In this document: in pieces, positions 28,701 through 34,766 of the stretch
Position numbering within the stretch: position 1 is the first letter of the stretch
Layout: each line of letters begins with the position of its first letter
NCBI GenBank assembly: GCA_947561715.1
Contig: OX387200.1
Span: 6,326,501-6,390,500 of the forward strand
DNA: 64,000 nucleotides
Reading direction: 5' to 3'
Origin: Ascidia mentula
Lineage: Eukaryota; Chordata; Ascidiacea; Phlebobranchia; Ascidiidae
The notes under the pieces: model-generated
The model's input: only the letters and a program-made list of their open reading frames with translations
Database searches by the model: none
Told to the model about the DNA's origin: nothing
Position numbers and translations under genes: made by a program

Positions 28701-28990
28701 CGCAGGTTCCAGTGACCAGGAAGATATTTCTTGTGTCCATGTGGTGTCTGCCCTTGTGTGGTATAATTTTGTCCACAGCGCTTGGTATCACAACCATCGA
28801 TGAAACTACAGTTGTATTGTACTCGTGTGTTTCTGCGATTGTGCTTTATCTGACGCTAGTTTTGTTTCTGGAATCTGTAATAAGAGTATTGTTCATGAGG
28901 GATAAGGAACGGTTTTCGTTGGCTGAAGTATTTTCGTGTGAAATTGACGACGTGTTGTCCACCGAGGGTGAAAAACAGTTGTCTGCGTGA
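123..28990 (+). CDS. Polycystin-1-like receptor with Link domain and ~29 CCP/Sushi modules (5' end outside window)
   Basis: Large multi-exon gene read as 63 exons. Every donor phase matches the next acceptor phase, and the exons sum to 10,199 nt; adding the one base owed by the exon upstream of the window gives a whole number of codons, about 3,399 residues plus stop. Domain order: unknown N-terminal segment, Link domain, about 29 CCP modules with a beta-trefoil inserted in module 5, discoidin-like domain, TM1, divergent PLAT, TM2-TM3, a long cytoplasmic Ser/Pro/Arg-rich loop, then a final cluster of hydrophobic segments. The segment after PLAT (FTNHIVCVTFYND) resembles the NHIW-type motif that follows PLAT in polycystin-1. 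No GPS/GAIN, REJ or polycystin channel domain was seen. The likely product is a plasma-membrane receptor or adhesion protein with the CCP array outside the cell. Exon edges are read by eye and could be off by a few bases; the 2206 acceptor is weak. The first exon and signal peptide lie upstream. Confidence 0.75.
2206..3967 (+). other. CCP/Sushi modules 1-4 of the polycystin-like receptor
   Basis: Exons at about 2206-2341 + 2647-2707 (module 1), 2771-2962 (2), 3293-3481 (3) and 3755-3967 (4). Each module has the CCP signature: a first Cys followed by a Pro pair (CADPP, CPEP, CDPP, CEAPP), a second Cys followed by an aromatic Gly-Tyr/Phe stretch, a third Cys in a strand ending TC or KC, and a Trp before the last Cys (DWEPDPYHLAC, EWTP, FWHPQP, QWQPKSPEFYC). 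Modules are mostly one exon with phase-1 borders, the usual arrangement for shuffled CCP exons. Modules 1-3 share an unusual aromatic run after the second Cys (GYWF, GFWF, GYWV). Confidence 0.85.
4210..5575 (+). other. CCP module 5 split by a cysteine-rich ricin-B-type (beta-trefoil) lectin domain
   Basis: Exons at about 4210-4380, 4587-4816, 5235-5365 and 5419-5575. The first begins a CCP (VHCAPPPKVPYAE, then IIYLC) but lacks its second half. The next two encode a domain that aligns by eye with the cysteine-rich domain of the mannose-receptor family: LHLQWTK, then INSGMCLGS, then IVMSHCNESDPGQIWLC, then LVLGLQTSNQFYLTID, closing with FLVTERDICHLS. The last exon then supplies the missing CCP half (VTCSRNGKWVPDPLKIEC) and begins module 6 (MRCPDPP). 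Family members bind sulphated sugars; binding here is not shown. The frame stays open through all four exons. Confidence 0.65.
8648..8705 (-). ncRNA. Hammerhead ribozyme, left arm of foldback (antisense to host gene)
   Basis: The reverse complement of the left arm has the same core: CTGATGA, GACC/GGTC helix II with TTACA loop, GAAA, ACAG/CTGT helix III and a GTC cleavage triplet. Helix I is six pairs (GCTGCA with TGCAGC), one fewer than in the right arm. It would be active only in a minus-strand transcript. Confidence 0.7.
8852..8911 (+). ncRNA. Hammerhead ribozyme, right arm of foldback (type I-like topology)
   Basis: Helix I pairs 8852-8858 (AGCTGCA) with 8905-8911 (TGCAGCT), seven perfect pairs. 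The conserved core CTGATGA is 8859-8865. Helix II is GACC 8866-8869 with GGTC 8875-8878 around a TTACA loop. GAAA is 8879-8882. Helix III opens with ACAG 8882-8885 against CTGT 8900-8903 and carries an inner GTG/CAC stem with a TGCA loop. The cleavage triplet is GTC, ending at C8904. All invariant core positions are present. It lies on the sense strand of the host gene, within an intron. In a transcript spanning the whole foldback, the arms would pair with each other and compete with this fold. Confidence 0.8.
9805..9955 (+). mobile_element. Half copy of the hammerhead foldback family
   Basis: This segment matches the spacer and right arm of the 8642-8915 element: GGTACCCAACAGATCGATG, TTGACCGGACAGGTACCACA, a CTAGTGT box, AAGCTAGCACAGTGCCACT, then the hammerhead and a TCTGTCTGCAGCTTGC end. 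The left arm is absent, so the hammerhead here has no long partner to mask it. It lies in the intron between CCP exons 9499-9696 and 10021-10114, in the sense orientation. Confidence 0.75.
9894..9953 (+). ncRNA. Solo intronic hammerhead ribozyme
   Basis: Helix I pairs AGCTGCA 9894-9900 with TGCAGCT 9947-9953. Core CTGATGA is 9901-9907. Helix II is GACC 9908-9911 with GGTC 9917-9920, loop TCACA. GAAA is 9921-9924. Helix III opens with ACAG 9924-9927 against CTGT 9942-9945. Cleavage is predicted after C9946 (GTC). Compared with the copy at 8852-8911, changes fall in the helix II loop (TTACA to TCACA) and in the inner part of helix III, while core and stems are kept. That is what a functional ribozyme would show, though two copies cannot prove selection. 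Confidence 0.8.
15005..15045 (+). repeat. Decayed remnant of the hammerhead-element internal box
   Basis: The stretch around 15010-15040 (TTGATCTCAACCGAAAGTTA, then ACCACAAAATGTAAT) resembles the internal box of the foldback family (GATCGATGTTGACCG, then GGTACCACAAAGTGGAAT). No hammerhead core remains next to it. It lies within the intron of CCP module 22. Similarity is partial. Confidence 0.3.
19682..20766 (+). other. Large intron between CCP array and discoidin-like domain; no gene seen
   Basis: About 1.1 kb between the last CCP exon (consensus donor at 19682) and the exon starting at 20767 (acceptor tttttttgtaacag). No open frame with a recognisable domain, repeat pair or RNA was seen on either strand. 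Confidence 0.5.
20767..22430 (+). other. Discoidin-like (F5/8 type C) extracellular domain of the polycystin-like receptor
   Basis: Exons at about 20767-20907, 21358-21482, 21765-21995 and the start of 22365-22568. The first encodes a linker. The next two read WDGNEETSWKPN, YTFTLYLADHYQVNALEI, and AEFSPEGKNF. This follows the F5/8 C pattern: a D-G-x-x-x-T-x-W turn, a strand ending in a hydrophobic contact that defines the ligand face, then a strand carrying S-x-x-G-x-x-[FW]. The domain closes with FAKFVHITIL and VYDFQLLVIP, like the usual ARYIRI ending. Members bind carbohydrate or phospholipid; the ligand here is unknown. It lies directly before the first transmembrane helix, where a GAIN/GPS cleavage module would be expected in polycystin-1. 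The call rests on visual pattern matching only. Confidence 0.55.
22365..24654 (+). other. TM1, divergent PLAT domain and TM2-TM3 of the polycystin-like receptor
   Basis: Exons at about 22365-22568, 23038-23144, 23426-23596, 23719-23846, 23911-24021 and 24266-24654. TM1 is IIAGCIAFLTLIWGFYAFA followed by KDR, a basic stop-transfer signal. The intracellular part YMIKLKGRQL ... SLLIKSDNLVLITPP ... RVYIGWVGNEE has the order of PLAT strands, but the usual W-H-D-N after the central strand is replaced. FFWRVFTNHIVCVTFYND and RLEQVAIATFGCC correspond to the polycystin-1 stretch between PLAT and TM2. Two hydrophobic spans follow (VAIATFGCCTAAFIAAILSS and VACLSSIITLPILFMVYHVL), then HPIK. Confidence 0.65.
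25012..28990 (+). other. Cytoplasmic loop and terminal hydrophobic cluster of the polycystin-like receptor; gene stop
   Basis: Exons at about 25012-25219, 25672-25797, 26261-26420, 26486-26604, 27127-27322, 27634-27779, 28036-28436 and 28706-28990. The first six encode a polar loop rich in Ser, Arg and acidic residues (for example RLPRRTRSSPAIMD, SLPDLKIKQTKSVP), which could carry phosphorylation sites. Hydrophobic segments follow around LHVVLTATAATSTFVTQVIV, KIFLVSMWCLPLCGIILSTA and VVLYSCVSAIVLYLTLVLFL. The last pair fits TM4-TM5 of polycystin-1. The frame ends at TGA 28988-28990 (EGEKQLSA). The stop overlaps a perfect splice donor, gc|gtgagt, so a longer isoform cannot be excluded. Confidence 0.6.
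26741..26912. mobile_element. Small inverted-repeat element (MITE-like) with an internal CTGAAGA...GAAA motif
   Basis: Left end AAAAAAGCAGTAGTTTTGTA, then CTACAGGATCAGCCTGGC; right end, reverse-complemented, AAAAAAGCAGTAGCTTTTAC, then TACAGGATCAGTCTGGCC. The ends match over about 38 bases with one indel and a few changes. The interior, on the minus strand, holds CTGAAGAT, a GCCC/GGGC hairpin and GAAATATATA, a core that resembles a hammerhead but has an extra base after CTGAAGA. It lies in the intron between the exons ending at 26604 and starting at 27127. No target duplication was identified. Confidence 0.6.
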
Positions 28991-29167
28991 GTCTTCGTTG
29001 TTGTTTGTTTTGTTGCATGTTTTTTAGCGTTTAAATACATCGTGAAACTTACATTCCTGTCTGTTTTTTGTCGGGGTCACCAGTAAAAGGTATTTTTAGT
29101 TCGATTCCTCGGCTGGTGAATATAAAATAAGTAAAAGTTGAGAAAATGGTGTCGTCGCGCGGTTTTT

Positions 29168-29207
29168 CGTTTTATTAAATGTGTGGTCGTTTTATTAAAT
29201 GTGTAGT
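29168..29207. repeat. Short tandem duplication upstream of ALKBH4
   Basis: A 20-base unit beginning CGTTTTATTAAATGTGT occurs twice in direct succession, with one difference between copies. It lies between the polycystin-like stop (28990) and the ALKBH4 start (29358). No function is evident. Confidence 0.6.
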
Positions 29208-29357
29208 TTTGCGGCATCGTGTCGACAAAAGGGCAGATGTTTTGAGTCGTACAATTGCTCGGTCAACCGTATCGAGTGCAACCATGCGTGCTGCCAGCTG
29301 ATTCATTTCCATAAGTTAGGAAGTATTTCATTTTTCTACTTGAAAATTGTTTTCCCA

Positions 29358-30739
29358 ATGGAAGGCCAGGCTGAAGACGAATGTGGTTGCAAAGGTTGTC
29401 GAACCTGTCTTCTGTGTGAAAGGAAAAAGGGGGCTGACGTTTCGGTAGGTTTTTACGAAGTTTTGTGAAACTGTTTATATTCTCTCTTGCTCCTGTCCAG
29501 TATTTAACTGAAACGTTTGGTTAATAATCATTGTCAATCTTGACATGTAATGTCAAATATCAATTTTCACGGTTCTGATGCAGCCTTCTGTCAAAATGTT
29601 TCTGAATTTTATAATATTTGATGTTTACATGCACTTTTGTAATTGTAAATGCCAATCTGATTTCAGTGTGTTATTTGTAGCAACTGCCATCCACTCAAAC
29701 AACCAAAACTTTCATCTACTCCAACAACTTCCAACAAGCTCTTCAGTATGTCAGCGACCAATCTGGAAATGTAACTATTATGGCAATGGACTTTCCTGGT
29801 GTGACAGTAATAGAAAATTTCATTTCCGATCAATTGGAAACCTCAGTGGTCTCCGATATTGATTCCAGTCAATGGAAACAATCCCAATCCGGGAGAAGGA
29901 AACAAGATTTTGGCCCGAAAGTAAATTTTAAAAAGAAAAAGGTCAATGCCAAAAGTTTTACTGGTCTGCCACAGTACACACAGTGCGTGATAGACAAATT
30001 CAAGGAAATTTCGCAGCTTTCAGATTTCCAAACTGTAGAGCAATGTAATCTTGAATATGTACCAGAACGGGGGTCATCAATCGACCCACATTTTGACGAT
30101 GACTGGCTGTGGGGTGAAAGACTGGTGACACTTAATTTGTTGTCTGATACATGGCTGACTATGACACGACAAAGCAGTGAAACAGCTCACATCCAACAGA
30201 TTGAGGATTTTGACATGTTTTCTGTTGAAGAGCATATATTGAGTGAACTAAAACAACAAGTAAAAGGGACTGACAAGTGTTCCTGTACTCTGAATGAAGT
30301 GATTGTAAAGATTCCTTTGAGAAAAAGATCCTTGGTCATTTTAAGTGGTGATGCGAGGTATAAATGGAAGCATTCAATACAGAGGTAAGGATACTCTGAT
30401 GATTGCATTTAACTCTTTACTTGTAATGTTAAGACTAATCACTATTTGATGCAGCATTTTTGTGCTAACAATTATTTTTTAAACCACTCAATTTTGTATG
30501 AACTATAGTGAATTTGTAATATAATGTTGCCACGTGGCAATTAACTGACTGTTTTTGTCACATATTGTAAATACAAAATGAGTAATTGTATTTACAGACA
30601 GGACATCCATGCAAGAAGGTTATGTTGCACTTTCAGAGAGTTATCCACTCAGTTTGTGAATGATCAATCCAGTGATCATGAAATTGGAAAGAAATTATTG
30701 GACATTGCATTGTCTTTCAAGGGTCAAGTTGTATTATAG
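29358..30739 (+). CDS. ALKBH4: ALKBH4, Fe(II)/2-oxoglutarate-dependent dioxygenase
   Basis: Three exons, 29358-29444, 29681-30384 and 30598-30739, give 310 residues. The N terminus carries the ALKBH4-specific cysteine motif ECGCKGCRTCLLCER. The central part has SQSGRRKQDFGPKVNF and VEQCNLEYVPERGSSIDPHF. Iron ligands are His166 and Asp168 of H-F-D, with the distal His260 in KWKHSIQR; the Arg-rich RRLCCTFREL after it matches the 2-oxoglutarate-binding strand. The family acts as a demethylase; in mammals ALKBH4 is reported to act on monomethylated actin and to affect actomyosin and cytokinesis. Length is close to the human protein (about 302). All expected catalytic residues are present, so the enzyme is probably active. 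The start was chosen because the Cys motif follows directly. Confidence 0.93.
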
Positions 30740-30894
30740 TAGTTCATGCAATTTTTATCTTTTATGCTAACGGAATTCGTTTGTTGCTCAGTGAAAAATG
30801 AAATCCTATTGTTTTAATGCAGTGTTTTCTCTGTGTATTTCTTTGCACAAAAAAACTTTGGAAAAATAGAATACATTGTACATAATTTTTTGTC

Positions 30895-32342
30895 TTAATA
30901 AAGTGGGTCATCAACATTTGTCATTGCTTTTCCCAAATGTTTTTCTTCAAACTCAGCCAGCTGTTTCACAAGGCCCCTGTTAGGCCGAATAATAAACTTA
31001 CAGGACCTCATATGTCTCCATGCATCCTAAAAAACAATGACTTTCTTTGAAATCCTGTCATAAGATCGTGTTTCGAAATGTTAAGTTATTGACTTACTCG
31101 CAGAGGCCACTTGTAGTACGCCATTAAATACAGAATGCAAGCTGCAGCACTTCGACTTATTCCATTTGTGGACCAGATAAGAATGGTGTTCAGTTCATTC
31201 CTGTTTGCATCTGCACCAGTGACAGTAAAATTTACTTCAATTAAATAGTAAATGTTTTATTCATCTTCCTTAAATTGGTCAGGTAAAAACATCAAAGGGT
31301 CATGCCTACAGCTTTTGGGACTTACCAATAAATTCCACAATTCTATCAATGTGACAGGTGAAGTCGGCATCATCTGTGTCATCAATAGGAACATGTAAAT
31401 AGGTATCCGTGTTGGAATCAGAAAAGCTAAAGCAAATCAAGAATTTGTCAGAAAATACCAAGCAGGTTTCTTAGTCCATAAAACTCACAACATGTCCTTA
31501 TCATGGGAAAGATTGATATGAGCTCTTATCTTTAGTTCCTTGTGTATAAGTTTGTCGTGTGCTTGCTTCTTTGAGCCAATGTACATGATCCCGGGCAGCA
31601 CTTCACAGGGGAATGTTTGAATCTTGTCATATTCCTTACAATAACGGAAATTTAGAAATTTGAATTTTTGTGCAGGTCAATGACAGGGAACAACCTGTGG
31701 CATGTAAATGATTTTCTGAGTTCTAAGGAATGGGTACATTGCCGAAAAATCTTCATATCCACCACGCAATATTTTGACAGGGTTTTTGCTGCCACTGTTG
31801 GCCATCACAGAGGCACAGTAGACGGCTGAATCTAAAACAAAATGTTTTTTGGCCCAACCAAAATATTTCTTTGGAAAACAATCCTGGGTTTATTGAGTAA
31901 GCTTTTTGTTTAAAAACTTGTTTCAATAAAAAACATGCATAGCGTTACTTTTTTCTCTCAGCGAGCGACAGTTGCTATCATACACAATGACATGTGTTTT
32001 GCATTCAAGTTCAGCATCATATGGGACTTTGTAATTGCCATCTTCATCGACTGGGGCCCGTTTAGCTGTTATTACATGACTTTCATCATATTCTGTCTTG
32101 TTCCTGGCATCTGTATAAAGGTTAGTTACACAACGTTATCTATTTTCATGACATTTTATTAAATTTGTATGGAACTTAAGAAAAAATATTGCTTTATTGA
32201 ACAAGTTTTTGTAAATTATAGACTGAATGTATTTGTTACCTAATAAAAGCAGGAAGTTCTGATCGCTGAGGCAAGGATATACTGTTTCTTGATTTAGTAT
32301 ATTATACAGCTCTGTTGGTTCTATAAGCACTATTTTAGCCAT
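30895..32342 (-). CDS. STYXL1: STYXL1 (MK-STYX), rhodanese plus inactive dual-specificity phosphatase
   Basis: Seven exons on the minus strand: 32240-32342, 31949-32110, 31695-31831, 31489-31634, 31326-31426, 31098-31210 and 30895-31026, giving 297 residues (human 313). The N terminus [18 protein letters not shown] matches the start of human STYXL1, and the C terminus TNVDDPLY matches its end. Residues 1 to about 140 form the rhodanese-like domain ([33 protein letters not shown]). The phosphatase-like domain follows ([17 protein letters not shown]). The active-site loop reads W229-S-T-N-G-I-S-R-S: the catalytic His-Cys of H-C-x5-R is replaced by Trp-Ser, so it cannot act as a cysteine phosphatase. 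The human protein also lacks the Cys, and is reported to bind G3BP1 and affect stress granules and mitochondrial apoptosis. Confidence 0.92.
30897..30902 (+). promoter_or_regulatory. ALKBH4 polyadenylation signal AATAAA inside the STYXL1 tail
   Basis: AATAAA lies 158 bases after the ALKBH4 stop. The same bases, on the minus strand, form part of the last codons and stop of STYXL1 (CDS end at 30895). Cleavage 10-30 bases downstream would make the two mRNAs overlap tail-to-tail. Confidence 0.6.
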
Positions 32343-32650
32343 CTCGGAGGCAGGTGCTGTTGCAAACTGTCAATGTGAAAACATTCATGGAAACCGCTTG
32401 ATATAACATGCCGCGGGAAAATTCCATGGTAACAATACGTTTTTTTATTTCCTGCTGGTAAACATTTTAAATAAAAGAAATTGTTTTGATTTTTTTTCTT
32501 AGGAATTTCATAAAGTTTTGAAATTGCTTATAGCAAAAAAAAAAATTGTATTTTTCAAAAGAAAGGTTAGGAGGGAAATAGTCAACATTCGCCCACAGGT
32601 GGCGCTGTTTACCTGCACTGACAGTAGATGCATACCCAACCAAGTAAAAA

Positions 32651-32719
32651 AAACCTGATCGGGATTCGTGCCCGGGATATCCTGGGTTCAAATCCCGGTG
32701 TTGTCAAAAAAAAAAAAAA
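32651..32719 (+). repeat. tRNA-derived SINE tail, copy 1
   Basis: Contains GATCGGGATTCGTGCCC, followed by a T-arm-like stem-loop CTGGG-TTCAAAT-CCCGG, which matches an RNA polymerase III B box, and ends in a run of 14 A. No acceptor stem or anticodon arm is complete, so it is not a tRNA gene. Confidence 0.55.
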
Positions 32720-32738
32720 CGTATGGAAGATACTTTTA

Positions 32739-32958
32739 CACCGGGTCACAAAGTTTTTTGCAAACTTGATCCACATGTAAGCAACTTAGAAATCTGTGCG
32801 AATATTTACGATTTCGGGTAGTATTTTAACTCAAATACATAACCAAAAATAACAGGTTTATTGCCCTGTTTACACCTAACCATTAACATTCGTTTAGATT
32901 TTTATTCTACATAAGCTTGTATGTGGATCAAGTTTGGAATAAATTTTGTGACCCGGTG
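32739..32958. mobile_element. Mariner-like MITE with TA target duplication
   Basis: 220-bp element with terminal inverted repeats of about 44 bases: left CACCGGGTCACAAA ... CAAACTTGATCCACAT, right the reverse complement with a few changes. It is bordered by TA on both sides (32737-32738 and 32959-32960), the target-site signature of Tc1/mariner elements. No transposase is encoded. Confidence 0.75.
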
Positions 32959-32990
32959 TAGTAGTATTTTCCGACCCATATGTCTAGAAG

Positions 32991-33053
32991 AAAACCGGAT
33001 CGGGATTCGTGCCCAGGTTATCCTGAGTTCAAACCCTGGTGCGACCAAAAAAA
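32991..33053 (+). repeat. tRNA-derived SINE tail, copy 2
   Basis: Shares CGGATCGGGATTCGTGCCC and a B-box-like GTTCAAACCC with copy 1 and ends in an A run. It sits just beyond the right end of the mariner-like MITE, in the same orientation as copy 1. Confidence 0.55.
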
Positions 33054-34530
33054 CGCTAGATTTACTGTACATTTGACTTTTTCTTAGATAAGTTAGTGCA
33101 TGTCCACGCTCTTTTAAATAGGCGCCGATAGTACACCGCATAAAAAGTTTATGTGGCACAGCATTATGCACAACTTCCACAAGGCAATGTTGATAAAATA
33201 ATTAACAGCTCAAAACATTTACTTAGCTTGGCATTTTTTACCCTTTTGCCTTCGTATAAGTTTAGAAATATTCGGTCATGTAACCTTAAGCTCAAAATTA
33301 TTAACGTTTCTTTGTTTCTATTCTGACCCTGTAAAGTTGGTGTTATACTTTTTTGTGCTGTTTTTTGCTAATGCTTGTATATACTTTTATACAGCAATTC
33401 CACGACAAATAATTACGTCTAACTTCCAAACATATTTCCCCAAACCTAGCCTCGAAATGTTTAACTCGTATCCAGACAAAAAAACAAAAAGTAATACCAA
33501 TCCTCGCCAATGTCCTGCTTTGGGCTTACCAACTTCAATATATGAGAATATAAAACATTGCCAACTCGGAGGTTGTTGTATAAAGAACGCTTGTGACCTC
33601 TAAGGCGCATAGCACTGCGGACTGTAAAGTAATAAGTGTCAGATTACAACAAATCTCCTACAGGCGACAGAAGTCCTTTCCTGCATCAAAGCTACGATAT
33701 CGTCACAAATGTGTATTTGTATGGGTTTCGAAAATGCTGGTGGGGCTTCACTAGGATTCTCGGAGGCTTTACAAATTAGTTTCTACATCAACTGCGATTT
33801 TTAGCTGTTGCAGCGATAATAAAATGAATTGCCGTATAGGTCCTGGAATTTGTCTTTGAAAACGCCTATAATAGGCCTAGTGTAAAAAAAAAAACAGGGA
33901 CACCAAATCCGTGCACTTTGCTATCAAAAATTGTAATGATCATTTTTAGGTGAGGTCCAGGTGAATTTTATGCCCCGCATTTTTTTTTATCTAATCGGGC
34001 CCCGCGTATCATTAGACTGGCCCTGTTAGAGTGTTATCGTTTTCGGAACGTTGGAAAACCTTCGATATAGAACAAGCACACACCAAACTTTGTTCGACAA
34101 ATTAGCAATTTACCCAAAACCGTGCGTGAATTTGAAGTTTCATTTGTAACTCAATAACTTTCATACCAGTCAAATCGACGTCATGTTCAGCATTAAGGTC
34201 ATTTCTTTTCATAGAATAAAATTTTATGTTTAAATTTCTGATAACCATGGTTACGTATTTTCTCTTGACGACCTGCAAAATAATGTATTCGCTGCTAGGT
34301 GAGATGTCAACTTATTTTATTTCCCCATCTTGAAATAAATTTGCAAACGTTTTACTTGAACGCCCATCGTGTGAAAAAGATTGACAGTCGCGTTCGCCGA
34401 GAAGCGCAGCAAAGAGCAAACAGAAAATTAGCGTTTCAGTGTTGACCTTGAGAGACGTTAAAGCTTGCAGAAGTTAGAGGGCAAAAAACTTTTGTTTGTC
34501 AGGCTAAGATTACGGCGAAAACAAACATTA

Positions 34531-34617
34531 ATGATTGTCTTGATTGCTATTTTCGCATTGGGCTACGCAATACCTGGCCCAGCAAGCCAAGCCAAAAGTA
34601 AAGATAACTTGACAATT
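34531..34617 (+). CDS. Short ORF with signal-peptide-like N terminus, upstream of MDH2
   Basis: ATG to TAA gives 28 codons plus stop: MIVLIAIFALGYAIPGPASQ, then AKSKDNLTI by direct reading (about 28-29 residues). The first dozen residues are hydrophobic, followed by small and Pro residues, as in a signal peptide. A possible splice donor (gtaaag) follows AAA-A, so it might be a first exon of an unseen transcript or an upstream ORF in the MDH2 leader. No family recognised. Confidence 0.25.
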
Positions 34618-34766
34618 TAAAGGTTGTATTGCGTGTGATTACTCATAATTCCCCGAAAAAAAATTAGAAATCTATAAAGTATGTGTAACTTTTCTTGTCA
34701 ACAGTACCAACCTGGGTTTAGGCCTAATTTAACCTTTCCATTAGTTATTAAACTTTACCTTTCACT

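Larger units (their letters stand above)
32343..34766. other. Head-to-head spacer between STYXL1 and MDH2
   Basis: About 2.4 kb. It holds two tRNA-derived SINE tails, a mariner-like MITE and a short signal-peptide-like ORF (listed separately). The rest, for example 33060-34500, shows no recognisable gene or repeat pair. Promoters of both flanking genes should be here, but no clear TATA element was identified. Confidence 0.5.

Noticed and set aside
1..28990. A nested v-Themis-like (fibrinogen-type) gene in an intron, as in s-Themis loci
   Set aside because: No fibrinogen-type motif or suitable open frame was seen in the introns on either strand.
29085..29125. B-box-like GTTCGATTCCTC near the ALKBH4 promoter
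   Set aside because: No paired stems or A box could be found around it.
29199..29468. Alternative upstream start for ALKBH4
   Set aside because: The open frame starting at 29199 is offset from the frame of the Cys motif and has no conserved content.
32651..32719. Possible tRNA gene
   Set aside because: Only the T-arm is tRNA-like; acceptor stem, D-arm and anticodon arm are missing, and the segment ends in an A run, so a SINE tail fits better.
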